Source: Bacteroidales bacterium
GTDB lineage: Bacteria > Bacteroidota > Bacteroidia > Bacteroidales > F082
Length of the DNA: 64,000 bases
Direction: 5' to 3'
NCBI GenBank assembly: GCA_019454985.1
Contig: JACFNF010000008.1
Coordinates: 62,001 to 126,000, forward strand
How positions within the stretch are numbered: position 1 is the first letter of the stretch; every line of letters starts with the position of its first letter. Below are positions 22,955 through 31,789 of this stretch, piece by piece. The notes under the pieces were generated by a model, which was given only the letters and a program-made list of their open reading frames with translations, had not been told where the DNA came from and did not search any database. The translations under genes were made by a program, and so were the position numbers.

Positions 22955-24550
22955 TTAATGTTGTTGAGCCGTTTGTCGGCGGCGCGAAGCAATGATACGA
23001 AGGGTGGCATGCACCACTATACCAATGGCCGAGGCAATAAGTAGCCATCTTCCGGCCATATCCAGCAAGTCGTTGCGGTCGCGTCCGGGCATATAAAAAT
23101 TGGTGAGTTGTGCCAGCCTGCCATCGTTGCGGGTATGGCATTCGGCACAGCCGACAGCCTGCGAAGCCTGCGAAACCATATGATTTACAGGTAGGTAAAA
23201 TTCTGTATTGATAAAACCATACTTACCGCTATAGGGCAGTCCAACGTATTCCATCCCTTTTTCGAGTGCAGGCTGCCATTCCAGATCAACCCAGAGCGCG
23301 CCCTTGCCTTCTTCGCTGTCCCAAAGTTTGGCCTGAATGAGGGTCAGATTTTCAGTGTCGTAAACCTGTTTTCCACGGTGGACTTTAATAGGATAAATTT
23401 TTGAGTTTCGGTCGCGGTATTCGCCAAACAAAGTGTTGATTTTTACATAAGGCTGAGTGGTGTCAATCTTGTCGGTAATCAGATGATGGTCGGCAGTCCC
23501 GTTGAACCAGGCATATTCGGGTTTCACGTTTTTTTCCCAGACAAAATCACCTTTGATGGAGAGATAAGTGTCATTTCCTGCCGAGTCGGTGATGGCATAA
23601 CCTTTTCCGTCTTTTTTGCGGGTAGCGCTGCTCCAGTCCCAATTCATTTTGGTAGCATTCACCTTGGCATACACGGGGATATGACAGGTTTGGCAGGCCA
23701 CTTTGATGGAATGTTCGTTGAGGATTGATTTCTGGTGAGGATAAGGAGTATGGCAGTCTTCGCAGTTCAGGCGGTTGTCGTTCGACGAGGAGACACCGTA
23801 ATGCCTTCCTTTCAGGATGTGGTTTTCGGCAGTATGGCAATCCACGCAGTTCATATGCAGCCCGTCAACCCCCATGTGTACATCCACATTGCGTCCGGCG
23901 GTGAGCAGCGCCAACTCTAAATCGCCGTGTTTCACATTGTTGCCGCCTCCGCCCAAAAAGTGGCAATTGCCGCAATTCTCGCTTTTTGGAAGTCCCATGC
24001 TGCCAAGGATAGCCTTAAAGTCGGGGCCGTCTTCGCCCATCTCGGGATAACCAGCAGCACCGGAGGCTTTGGCATAAGTGCCGGTGTTGTCGTGACAAAC
24101 AACGCAGTCAATATTCAGCGGATTGTCAAAATCAAAATTCTTGTCGCTCCAACCGTAGCCGGCATGGCATTTCATACAACTGCCTTCGTTCGACTGTACA
24201 CCGGTACAATAATTATTCAACAAGTTTTTCTTTCCGAGATAAGTAATACCGCGTCCTGGAATGTAAGCCTCGCGCTCCCAACGAAAGTGGCTGCTGTGCA
24301 ACAGTTCGTTGCCGCGCTCAGTATGACACGACAGACAGGCTGCCGTGATTTCGTGCGGATTTTTAAAATCTTTCTGAAGGGCTTCCATCTTGCTGTGATC
24401 GGTGCCCGAATGGTGGCGAACAGGGTACTTGGCACGGAGTTCTTCAAGCTTCGTATGGTCTTCCTCGGGTTGCCGCAAAACAACCGTAACAATCAACAGA
24501 GGAGCCACAATTGCCAGAAAGAAGGTGATTGCCGTGGTGAATCTTTTCAT
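22955..24550 (-). CDS. Octaheme c-type cytochrome, tetrathionate reductase family
   Basis: 531 residues with exactly eight CxxCH heme sites: CLSCH (72-76), CMKCH (125-129), CVVCH (149-153), CGNCH (193-197), CVDCH (235-239), CEDCH (263-267), CQTCH (286-290) and CAECH (468-472). Size, heme number and spacing fit the octaheme tetrathionate reductase (Otr) family, whose Shewanella member reduces tetrathionate, nitrite and hydroxylamine. An N-terminal signal anchor and a C-terminal helix (about 500-520) hold it to the membrane with the hemes in the periplasm; Shewanella Otr is soluble as I recall, so the C-terminal anchor is a difference. First gene of the operon. The true substrate and direction (tetrathionate, sulfite, thiosulfate, polysulfide) cannot be read from the sequence. 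Confidence 0.88.
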   Translation of the reverse strand: MKRFTTAITFFLAIVAPLLIVTVVLRQPEEDHTKLEELRAKYPVRHHSGTDHSKMEALQKDFKNPHEITAACLSCHTERGNELLHSSHFRWEREAYIPGRGITYLGKKNLLNNYCTGVQSNEGSCMKCHAGYGWSDKNFDFDNPLNIDCVVCHDNTGTYAKASGAAGYPEMGEDGPDFKAILGSMGLPKSENCGNCHFLGGGGNNVKHGDLELALLTAGRNVDVHMGVDGLHMNCVDCHTAENHILKGRHYGVSSSNDNRLNCEDCHTPYPHQKSILNEHSIKVACQTCHIPVYAKVNATKMNWDWSSATRKKDGKGYAITDSAGNDTYLSIKGDFVWEKNVKPEYAWFNGTADHHLITDKIDTTQPYVKINTLFGEYRDRNSKIYPIKVHRGKQVYDTENLTLIQAKLWDSEEGKGALWVDLEWQPALEKGMEYVGLPYSGKYGFINTEFYLPVNHMVSQASQAVGCAECHTRNDGRLAQLTNFYMPGRDRNDLLDMAGRWLLIASAIGIVVHATLRIIASRRRQTAQQH

Positions 24551-24699
24551 AATGCAACACTCTTTTTTATTTTTTCCTAAAATCTAATTTTATATAAGTT
24601 ATTAAATTTCAATGCCATACAAAATAATTTATGAAATTTTTAACAAAATATAGACAAATGCAAATGTATATATGTTTTCTTTTCGGCATGGGCCGACCT

Positions 24700-24724
24700 C
24701 TAATTTAGCATCTTTCTAAATTAG
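24700..24724. promoter_or_regulatory. Perfect inverted repeat upstream of the sulfur operon (operator candidate)
   Basis: CTAATTTAG - 7 bases - CTAAATTAG, a perfect 9-bp dyad 150 bases before the first ATG of the operon and 65 bases past the SulP stop. No T-run follows on either strand, so it is more likely a protein-binding site than a terminator. A second small dyad, TCGGC / GCCGA, lies at 24683-24696. Confidence 0.5.
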
Positions 24725-24788
24725 CAGATACGGAAACTGTTGTAGGAGTGTGGAGTTAAAGCTTCGGACGATTTTTGTCTGGCAAGGC

Positions 24789-26480
24789 TCAATTCATTGA
24801 GTCTGTTGCAGCTTGTGCTTTTTTGAGAGCACAATGAATGTCGGGGCACACATTTTCTTCGCCGACGAGGTCGAAAATACCGTTTTTCATCAAGGCTTCG
24901 CGCACTTTTTCGTTGGCTCCCGAAAGGATAATATGGATATTTTTGGCCTGATTCCGGCGGATGAAGTTGCCTAAGTTATTGATGCCGGTTGCGTCAATGA
25001 ACGGAACGCGCCACAGCCGGATGATGCGTATTTTGGGTTTTCGTCTCAGGTTGCGTTCAGCTTCGTCAAACTTGCTGGCCACCCCAAAAAAGAACGGGCC
25101 GCTGATCTCGAACACTTCCACATCCTTGGGCACAGGAAGCTGTGAGCCTTCTTCGCCGAGTTCGCTCTGGTCGTCTTCCACGGCTTGTTTGATCACGTCA
25201 ACCTGAGTGTTGTCAATCAGTCGTTTGAGGAAGAGCAATACGGCGAGCAGCAGTCCAAACTGTATGGCTACGGTGAGGTCAATGACAACGGTCAGGAAAA
25301 AGGTAAGCAGCAGCACTGCAATATCCGACCGGCTGTTGTTAAAAAGTGCTTTAAAAGAGCGCCACTCACTCATATTGTAGGCCACCATCACCAAAATGCC
25401 GGCCAATGTGCTCATGGGGATCAGTTTGGCCCATTTTCCGAAGAAGAGCAGAATAAGCAACAGCACTACGGCATGTATCATTCCGGCCACCGGTGTTTTG
25501 CCGCCGTTGCGGATATTGGTCATGGTGCGTGCAATGGCTCCTGTAGCCGGAATGCCGCCAAACAGGGGCGTAATGATGTTGGCAATTCCCTGGCCGATAA
25601 GCTCGGTGTTGGAACGATGCTGCCCGCCTGTTGCGCCATCGGCCACCATGGCCGAAAGCAGAGATTCGATGGCACCCAGCATCGCTATTGTAAATGCCGG
25701 TGCCAGCAATAATCGCAAAGTATCGAACGATACATAAGGAATAACCGGAGCCGGAATGCTGGCTTTGATTTCGCCAAAACGACTCCCAATAGTCTCCACA
25801 GGCAAATCCAACAACGTCGTTGCCAAAGTGGTAATGATAATGGCAATGAGTGTGCCCGGAACGCGCTTTTCAACCTTGGGCCAGAGGATGATGGTCAGGA
25901 GTGTAAATACCCCAAGACCAATCGCATAGGGGTTTACTGCATCGAAATGAGCAATAAAAAACCGCCATTTGGCAATGAAATCAGCGGGAACAGCCTCATC
26001 AACCTGCAATCCCAGAAAATCTTTGACCTGGCTCGAAAAAATCACCACGGCTATCCCGCTGGTGAAACCAACGACGATGGGATGAGGCATAAATTTGATG
26101 ACACTCCCAAGCTGCAGAACGCCCATAGCCACGAGCATAAAACCGGCCATGATGGTGGCCACGATCAACCCCGACACCCCAAACTGCTGCACGATGCCGT
26201 AAACGATGACGATAAAAGCTCCTGTGGGGCCTCCAATCTGAACCCGGCTTCCGCCCAAAGCCGAAATCAGAAAACCGGCAATCACGGCGGTGATCAAACC
26301 CTGCTCGGGGCTGACACCCGATGCAATCCCAAAAGCAATGGCCAACGGAAGCGCAACAACGCCCACAATGATTCCCGCAATGAGATCGCTCACAAAGGTG
26401 GCTGAATTATAATCTTTGAGTGTGGTGAAAAGCTTGGGATGAAATACCTTACGGATATTTTGCAGAAGTTGTCCGTACAT
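24789..26480 (-). CDS. SulP family anion transporter with STAS domain
   Basis: 563 residues from ATG 26480 (the frame could open at TTG 26492). The N-terminal two thirds hold about 10-12 membrane helices with SulP marks: SDLIAGIIVGVVALPLAIAF, GPTGAFIVIVYGI and the GIANIITPLFGGIPATGAIARTMTNI block. Residues about 450-560 are a cytoplasmic STAS domain (VEVFEISGPFFFGVAS, IRLWRVPFIDATGINNLGNF). Family members carry sulfate, bicarbonate, dicarboxylates or chloride, so the substrate is not proven. It is on the same strand as the sulfur operon, 238 bases upstream of it, and has its own -7 box, so it is a neighbour rather than a clear operon member. Confidence 0.9.
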   Translation of the reverse strand: MYGQLLQNIRKVFHPKLFTTLKDYNSATFVSDLIAGIIVGVVALPLAIAFGIASGVSPEQGLITAVIAGFLISALGGSRVQIGGPTGAFIVIVYGIVQQFGVSGLIVATIMAGFMLVAMGVLQLGSVIKFMPHPIVVGFTSGIAVVIFSSQVKDFLGLQVDEAVPADFIAKWRFFIAHFDAVNPYAIGLGVFTLLTIILWPKVEKRVPGTLIAIIITTLATTLLDLPVETIGSRFGEIKASIPAPVIPYVSFDTLRLLLAPAFTIAMLGAIESLLSAMVADGATGGQHRSNTELIGQGIANIITPLFGGIPATGAIARTMTNIRNGGKTPVAGMIHAVVLLLILLFFGKWAKLIPMSTLAGILVMVAYNMSEWRSFKALFNNSRSDIAVLLLTFFLTVVIDLTVAIQFGLLLAVLLFLKRLIDNTQVDVIKQAVEDDQSELGEEGSQLPVPKDVEVFEISGPFFFGVASKFDEAERNLRRKPKIRIIRLWRVPFIDATGINNLGNFIRRNQAKNIHIILSGANEKVREALMKNGIFDLVGEENVCPDIHCALKKAQAATDSMN

Positions 26481-26509
26481 AATGCCGTGCAATTGATCAA
26501 AATAATCGG

Positions 26510-26517
26510 CAAAGATA
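26510..26517 (-). promoter_or_regulatory. -7 box TATCTTTG for SulP gene
   Basis: Exact TAnnTTTG on the minus strand, 29 bases before ATG 26480. Confidence 0.5.
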
Positions 26518-26713
26518 GACCTATTTTACCGATGTAAAAAAGCCAAAAGCCGAGATAGTTTGTCTGACTGAGGCAACGTTATCTTCAACAAAAGATCTGT
26601 TTTTTCTATCGGTTTGGAGCGCCCGGATAAACATTTGTTTTCTGTGCTATTCACCGTTCAAAAACAGCCGACAAACAACCCTTCCGCCCACCCTGAAAAA
26701 CCTCACAAATATG

Positions 26714-26721
26714 TACTTTTG
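26714..26721 (+). promoter_or_regulatory. -7 box TACTTTTG directly before purN
   Basis: Exact TAnnTTTG only four bases before the ATG at 26726, so a transcript starting at the usual distance would have no leader. This also supports ATG 26726 over the upstream ATG 26711. Confidence 0.5.
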
Positions 26722-26725
26722 TTGC

Positions 26726-27292
26726 ATGAAAAAACTGATTGTATTTGCCTCAGGCAGCGGCACCAATATGGAGCGTATAGCCGAATGGTGCGCGGCTGAT
26801 GGCCGTGTCCGGATTGAGTTAGTGGTGTGCAACAAAGCCGGCGCCGGCGTGATTGATCGCGCCAGAAAAGCCGGCATTCCAGTGGAGATGATTGATAAGA
26901 AAAGTTTTTATCAGTCCGATATCTTCCTGAAAAAGCTCCTGAAACTGAATCCCGACCTCATCGTGCTGGCCGGTTTTTTATGGCTTATCCCGCCTGCACT
27001 CATCGAGGCTTTTGCAAGCCGGATCATCAATATACATCCAGCACTTTTGCCTTCTTATGGCGGAAAAGGGATGTATGGCATGCGGGTGCACGAAGCCGTG
27101 GTGGCGGCAGGCGAAAAGATTTCGGGCATCACCATCCATTTGGTGAATCAAAATTACGATGAAGGCGATATTCTTTTTCAGGCTACGGTAGTTCTCGAAC
27201 CTGATGAAACCCCCGGAAGTCTGGTCCAAAAAATTCATTCATTGGAATATCGGCACTACCCGGAAGTGATTGAGCATCTGCTTTTTGGATAA
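26726..27292 (+). CDS. purN: Phosphoribosylglycinamide formyltransferase
   Basis: 188 residues. It transfers the formyl group of 10-formyltetrahydrofolate to GAR in purine synthesis. Motifs: FASGSGTNM near the N-terminus, the catalytic region IINIHPALLPSYGGKGMYG with Asn and His, and ISGITIHLV...YDEGDILFQ with the catalytic aspartate. ATG 26726 is preferred to 26711, which would add MYFCC and lies before the promoter box. Stand-alone gene; convergent with the DUF3109 gene. Confidence 0.95.
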   Translation: MKKLIVFASGSGTNMERIAEWCAADGRVRIELVVCNKAGAGVIDRARKAGIPVEMIDKKSFYQSDIFLKKLLKLNPDLIVLAGFLWLIPPALIEAFASRIINIHPALLPSYGGKGMYGMRVHEAVVAAGEKISGITIHLVNQNYDEGDILFQATVVLEPDETPGSLVQKIHSLEYRHYPEVIEHLLFG

Positions 27293-27321
27293 ATACGTTT
27301 TTTTAAAGGCAGACGATTGAA

Positions 27322-27888
27322 CTAACGGATCTTCCTGACTTCGGCTTCCAAACGGTCATACCACGGCTGACCAAAACGCCGCACCAAGGCATCTTTCAGA
27401 AATTTATACAAAGGCATGCCGGCTTTTTCGCCTTTACGCCGCGCAGGCACACAGATGCTCCACTGATGATAGGTGAGGTGAGTGAATCCGTCTTTCTCGA
27501 TGAGCCTGACAGGGTAAAGATGGCAACTCACCGGCTTGCGAAAGGTGGTTTTTCCGTCGAGCCAGGCCTTTTCAATGGCGCAAAAACTGGTTCCGTTTTC
27601 ATGAAAACAAGCAAAAGCACATTCACGTCCGTTGACGAGCGGCGTCACGAACCGACCCTGTTCGTCGTAATCGTACACTCCCTGCTCTTCGATGGCCTGA
27701 AGTCCGGCAGCCGTCAAATAGGATTTTACATGCTCCAGTTCGTCTTCCAGAATACCGATTTCCTCTTCGTCCAAAGGAGCGCCGGCATCGCCCGAAACAC
27801 AGCATTCGCCTTTGCAACGCGGCAGGTCGCAAATGAAACGGGCTTCAATCAGGTCGTCTCTGACAATGGTTTGGTCAATAATAATCAT
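27322..27888 (-). CDS. DUF3109 family protein (Cys-rich)
   Basis: 188 residues, the typical Bacteroidota DUF3109 protein. Cysteine pattern: ICDLPRCKGECCVSGDAGAPL at the N-terminus, then ECAFACF, SFCAIEKAW, SCHLYP and SICVPA. This resembles the YkgJ-type metal-chelating CxxxCxxC folds, so it probably binds zinc or iron, or an Fe-S cluster, in the cytoplasm. No signal peptide. The function is not known. A TACTTTTG box ends four bases before its ATG. Confidence 0.85.
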   Translation of the reverse strand: MIIIDQTIVRDDLIEARFICDLPRCKGECCVSGDAGAPLDEEEIGILEDELEHVKSYLTAAGLQAIEEQGVYDYDEQGRFVTPLVNGRECAFACFHENGTSFCAIEKAWLDGKTTFRKPVSCHLYPVRLIEKDGFTHLTYHQWSICVPARRKGEKAGMPLYKFLKDALVRRFGQPWYDRLEAEVRKIR

Positions 27889-27892
27889 GGGA

Positions 27893-27900
27893 CAAAAGTA
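27893..27900 (-). promoter_or_regulatory. -7 box TACTTTTG directly before DUF3109 gene
   Basis: Exact TAnnTTTG on the minus strand with a four-base gap to the ATG at 27888, the same geometry as purN and thpR. Confidence 0.5.
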
Positions 27901-27983
27901 AAGAAGATATGCTGTTTTTCCACTTCAGGAAGGGCAAAATGAAATGACAAAAACAGTGTTGTCGGTTGTTTATTTATTTATTT

Positions 27984-28015
27984 TTTGACTTTTATCACAA
28001 ACTTTCCTATTTTTG
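27984..28015 (+). promoter_or_regulatory. Promoter of T9SS-secreted protein gene
   Basis: TTTG at 27984-27987 and TATTTTTG at 28008-28015, exactly 20 bases apart: full consensus. Leader about 35 bases. Confidence 0.7.
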
Positions 28016-28056
28016 GCTGAATTATATCATTTCATTATCAACTTAAAACCTTACTT

Positions 28057-29160
28057 ATGAAAAAAATCTACCTATCTGTTTTTGTTTTACTTATGGGTGT
28101 TATTCAGCTCTTCGGTCAGGCTGAATTCAGCACCGGAACCTTAGATGTTGTGGTGAATGCTTATGGACGTATCCGTCTCTACACCCCCGGTGATGACATT
28201 CGCCATCTTCAACGGGCTTCGATTTTGGTTGGAACATCAAGCACTACCGTTTACGATTACTCGAACGATGCCGGTACGGTTGAAGCCTCAGCACTTGTCA
28301 ATCCGCCTGCATGGGGCGATTTTCAGATTCATGGTGTGTTCGACAATTCGGATTCAGGCAATCCGCCGGCCGTTGATGTGGCTCTCGACGCTTATGGATG
28401 GACAAATAAAAGCTATACCATCCTGAAATTTAACGTTAAAAACAAAGATGCTGCTGCCATGAACGCCTATATTGGCCTTGACATCATTCCCGAATTGGAT
28501 GAAACCTATGGGGGAGATGAGGTAAATTATCTGGCCGATAGCAAAGTGCTGTATTTCCATCGTGGTTCAACCGGAAAACAAATGGGTGTAAAACTCTTGT
28601 CGGCTAACCTGAAATCGTTCAAAGGCTTTGAATGGTTCGACGGCTATTCCGCCGATGCTAACTATTGGGATTGGATGACCTCCGGCGAAATCATGACATC
28701 CTATGCTTCAACTACCGATGATGGACTTGTTGCTGTTATTTCGCAGGATGCTCAGGCCATCAATGTCGGTGAAAGCGTAAATGTATTTTTTGCCTTTGCT
28801 CTTGGTAATAGTCAGGCCGAAATTATCGGCAGCCTTCAGGAAGCTCAGTCGAAATACGACCTTATCAGCGGACTTGGCTCAATGCCAGAAAACTCTACCA
28901 CACTGAAACTCGGCAAAAACGTGCCAAATCCTTTCGCTAACCAGACCTCTATTCATTATTTCCTTCCGTCTAACGGCAAGGTGAGCCTGAAGGTGTATGA
29001 CCAATTAGGCAACGAAGTGGCCCTTTTAGTCAACGAAATTCAATCGAAAGGAACAAAAGAAGTGATTTTTAACCCGAACAAGCTTTCTCCCGGGCTCTAC
29101 TACTACACCCTGACTTTCGATGGCAAACAATTAACAAACAAAATGGTAATTGCCGAATAA
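28057..29160 (+). CDS. T9SS-secreted protein of unknown function
   Basis: 367 residues. Signal peptide 1-21 (ending LFGQA). The central 250 residues are beta-rich (NAYGRIRLYTP, YTILKFNVKNKDAAAMNAYI, DGLVAVISQD) and not assignable to a family; they contain no cysteine. The C-terminal 80 residues, from LGKNVPNPFANQTSIHYFLP to LTNKMVIAE, are a classic T9SS type A sorting domain with the SLKVYDQLGNEVA and SPGLYYYTLTF strands. Its own full-consensus promoter and terminator mark it as a single, probably well-expressed gene. Confidence 0.82.
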   Translation: MKKIYLSVFVLLMGVIQLFGQAEFSTGTLDVVVNAYGRIRLYTPGDDIRHLQRASILVGTSSTTVYDYSNDAGTVEASALVNPPAWGDFQIHGVFDNSDSGNPPAVDVALDAYGWTNKSYTILKFNVKNKDAAAMNAYIGLDIIPELDETYGGDEVNYLADSKVLYFHRGSTGKQMGVKLLSANLKSFKGFEWFDGYSADANYWDWMTSGEIMTSYASTTDDGLVAVISQDAQAINVGESVNVFFAFALGNSQAEIIGSLQEAQSKYDLISGLGSMPENSTTLKLGKNVPNPFANQTSIHYFLPSNGKVSLKVYDQLGNEVALLVNEIQSKGTKEVIFNPNKLSPGLYYYTLTFDGKQLTNKMVIAE

Positions 29161-29177
29161 GACCATTTTATTAACTG

Positions 29178-29219
29178 AAAAAAGGCAAGTTGGAGAAATC
29201 AACTTGCCTTTTTCTTTTT
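29178..29219. terminator. Bidirectional terminator
   Basis: Stem AAAAAAGGCAAGTT / AACTTGCCTTTTT with a 9-base loop and T-rich ends on both strands, between convergent stops at 29160 and 29224. Confidence 0.88.
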
Positions 29220-29223
29220 GCGC

Positions 29224-30999
29224 TCAGGCTTGGTTCAGCAAGCCCGATCGTTTGATTCCTGGAATGGATTGCACTAATTTTTTTGTGTAGTCCGATTGTG
29301 GATTCGAAAAAAGGGCATCGGCCTCGCCACATTCTTCAATTTTTCCTTTGTTCATCACCATTACACGGTCCGACATATAGCGTACGACACTCAGGTCGTG
29401 CGAGATAAATATCATGGTGAAACCATTGTCTTTTTTCAGTTCATTGAGCAGGTTGAGCACCTGCGCCTGCACCGAAACATCAAGAGCCGACACCGGTTCG
29501 TCGCAAATGACCAATCCGGGATTCACCGCCAGCGCCCTGGCGATGCACACCCGCTGCCGTTGTCCGCCCGAAAACTCATGCGGATAGCGCCGGTAATGCG
29601 CGGCTTCGAGACCCACCCTTTCGAGCAGTTCCATCACTTTATCGCGTCGTCGGGTTGCATGACCATAAAGGCCGTGGACCGTCATCGGCTCAAGGATAGC
29701 CTCGCCTATGGCCATACGTGGGTTGAGCGAAGAATACGGGTCTTGAAACACCATCTGTACCCTTTGGCGAAACTGTCGCAACTCCTTATGACTGAGATTA
29801 GTGATTTGTTTTCCTTCGTACCCAATCTTTCCTGACTCTGGAGCTATAAGCCTCAGAAGAGTCCGTCCAAGGGTTGTTTTTCCGCAACCCGATTCGCCCA
29901 CCAAACCCAATGTCTCTCCGGAAAAAAGTTCAAAACTGACGTCGTCCACTGCTTTGACAGTATGCCGGCGAGCGCGAAACAACGATTTTGTCGCGGTAAA
30001 ACTTACTTTCAGATTTTCGACCCTGAGCAGCACATCGCCCTGATAGAGCGTTTGATGACGCTGTTTTCGATCATCGTCCGGAAGGCTGAGGCGGCTCAGC
30101 ATCTCGTCCATTCCGCCCGGCCACTGGTTGTCGAGAAATTCCCTGACCACAGGCAGACGCTTCAGCCGATGGCCAACAGGCGGGCGACAAGCCAATAATC
30201 CGCGGGTATAAGGATGCTGCGGATGATTCAATATCTCGTCCACCGTTCCTTGTTCTACAATGATGCCACGGTGCATCACCACCACTTTGTCGGCAATCTC
30301 ATCAATGACTCCTAAATCGTGGCTGATGAAAATCATGGCCATACCGGTTTCCTGCTGCAACGATTTGAGCAACAGAAGTATCTCCTTCTGAACGGTCACA
30401 TCCAAAGCAGTGGTCGGCTCGTCGGCAATCAGTAGGTCGGGCTTGTTGGCTATCGCCATTGCAATCATCACCCGTTGTTTTTGTCCGCCCGAAAGCTCGT
30501 GGGGATACGCCTGATAAGCCGCTTCGGGATTGGGCAGAAGAACTTTGCGAAAAAGCGACAAGGTTTTTTGTTTAGCCTCTTCTTTGTCCACAGAACTGTG
30601 TGTCAGGATGGCTTCTGCAACTTGTTTTCCGCAGCGCATCACGGGATTGAGCGAAGTCATGGGCTCCTGAAAAATCATCGCAATCCGTTTGCCACGATAT
30701 TCCCGCATACGTTCTTCGGCAAGACCATTGAGATTCGTGCCGTCGAAAACGACTTCACCTAAAGGAATGAGGGCATTTTTTTTTGGCAGCAACTGCATAA
30801 TGGCCAATGCGGTAACCGATTTCCCAGAGCCCGACTCGCCGACAATTCCTAAGGTTTCGCCCTTCTGGAGGTGAAAACTCACATCCTGCACGGCTTCCGT
30901 CACTGCCCCGCCCTGAGAAAAAGCAATGCGCAACCCGCTCACCTGAATCAATGGCGCGTAAGCATCGGAAACAAATGGCACGGAAAAATCGTTGTGCAT
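29224..30999 (-). CDS. Dual ATPase of an oligopeptide/dipeptide-type ABC transporter
   Basis: 591 residues: two complete ABC domains in one chain, like fused DppD-DppF (GsiA/YejF type). First domain: Walker A GESGSGKS, signature LSGGQKQRV, Walker B LLIADEPTTALDV. Second: GESGCGKTT, FSGGQRQRV, LVICDEPVSALDV. Between them is the oligopeptide-transporter C-terminal element (HPQHPYTRGLLACRPPVGH). It powers import of peptides or a similar solute across the inner membrane. No permease or binding protein is in the window, so these must be elsewhere. Start at ATG 30999. Confidence 0.92.
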   Translation of the reverse strand: MHNDFSVPFVSDAYAPLIQVSGLRIAFSQGGAVTEAVQDVSFHLQKGETLGIVGESGSGKSVTALAIMQLLPKKNALIPLGEVVFDGTNLNGLAEERMREYRGKRIAMIFQEPMTSLNPVMRCGKQVAEAILTHSSVDKEEAKQKTLSLFRKVLLPNPEAAYQAYPHELSGGQKQRVMIAMAIANKPDLLIADEPTTALDVTVQKEILLLLKSLQQETGMAMIFISHDLGVIDEIADKVVVMHRGIIVEQGTVDEILNHPQHPYTRGLLACRPPVGHRLKRLPVVREFLDNQWPGGMDEMLSRLSLPDDDRKQRHQTLYQGDVLLRVENLKVSFTATKSLFRARRHTVKAVDDVSFELFSGETLGLVGESGCGKTTLGRTLLRLIAPESGKIGYEGKQITNLSHKELRQFRQRVQMVFQDPYSSLNPRMAIGEAILEPMTVHGLYGHATRRRDKVMELLERVGLEAAHYRRYPHEFSGGQRQRVCIARALAVNPGLVICDEPVSALDVSVQAQVLNLLNELKKDNGFTMIFISHDLSVVRYMSDRVMVMNKGKIEECGEADALFSNPQSDYTKKLVQSIPGIKRSGLLNQA

Positions 31000-31048
31000 A
31001 CGGCAAAAGGTCGTCTGAGGTCATCAACACCCCTGAAACAATTTTTTA

Positions 31049-31056
31049 CAAATATA
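31049..31056 (-). promoter_or_regulatory. -7 box TATATTTG for ABC ATPase gene
   Basis: Exact TAnnTTTG on the minus strand, 49 bases before ATG 30999. Confidence 0.4.
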
Positions 31057-31738
31057 AACGAAGATACTGACGCGGAAAGGGCTTTGGCAGGAAGCTCATC
31101 ATTTTTCGGAGCTGCTGAGGTCTATTGCTGTTTCCGGAAAGCAGCGCCGAACAAATTTTGCAGAGGGGTGACAATATGAAAAGTTTGATCTTTTTTATCG
31201 GTGTATTGGCAAAATATCAATTTTGTTTTTTAGCGTTGGCTCGTATTTCAGGGCTTGCGAGTAGTGATGAACCTGGGCAAATTCAACAGTTTTGTGCGTG
31301 GGCTGTTCATGATATTGTTTTTCCTTTTTCCGTCTTTAAATAACAAATTGTTCACGGTCGTGATCGCTTTTTGAAATAAACAGAGTACAATGGGTTTATA
31401 TTCTGTTTTTTCTCTTCAAAATTAAGGGCTTTTTCATCTCCTGCAGCAAAAAGCCGAAAATGCTGAAATAATGGATGATTTGCGTGAGAAGACCACCACG
31501 GATACAAAACACAATTTCACAGGTTTTGAAACACTCCCTACCATCATTCGTGAATTCGCCTCAACCTGTTTTTATCAGTCCCGATTGCCCGAAAAACAAT
31601 CACATTTTCCTGAAAAAACAATTTTTAAATCAAAAGCTATATCGTTGTTTATCAATTATTTATTCGTTGATAACCGTTTAACAACATTTATTTACGTATC
31701 TAACTGGTTATTAAACGACTAAGCCGACAGGCTCATTC
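31057..31738. other. Long intergenic region with several dyads, no gene seen
   Basis: The largest gap in the window. It is AT-rich towards ssb. It holds a perfect hairpin GGCTTTTT / AAAAAGCC (31427-31455), a perfect dyad TTATCAA-N11-TTGATAA (31649-31673) and another, CGTTTAA / TTAAACG (31675-31717). A 55-codon frame from about 31176 has a hydrophobic start but no other coding signs. It could hold a small RNA or the regulatory region of ssb; I cannot identify one. Confidence 0.4.
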
Positions 31739-31746
31739 TACTTTTG
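31739..31746 (+). promoter_or_regulatory. -7 box TACTTTTG for ssb pair
   Basis: Exact TAnnTTTG, 43 bases before ATG 31790. Confidence 0.5.
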
Positions 31747-31789
31747 CTTCGTCAATTCGTTCATTTGTCAAACTTAAAAACTTGAAACC

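Noticed and set aside
24700..24724. Dyad before the octaheme gene as SulP terminator
   Set aside because: The stem is all A/T apart from its ends and no T-run follows on the minus strand.
31157..31343. Short frame with a hydrophobic start in the gap before ssb
   Set aside because: No -7 box at a suitable distance, no recognised similarity and a C-terminus of no clear coding character.
31640..31720. Possible replication origin (DnaA-box-like words near ssb)
   Set aside because: The TTATCAAC/TTATCAAT words differ at two or more places from TTATCCACA, and no dnaA, dnaN or other origin genes are present.
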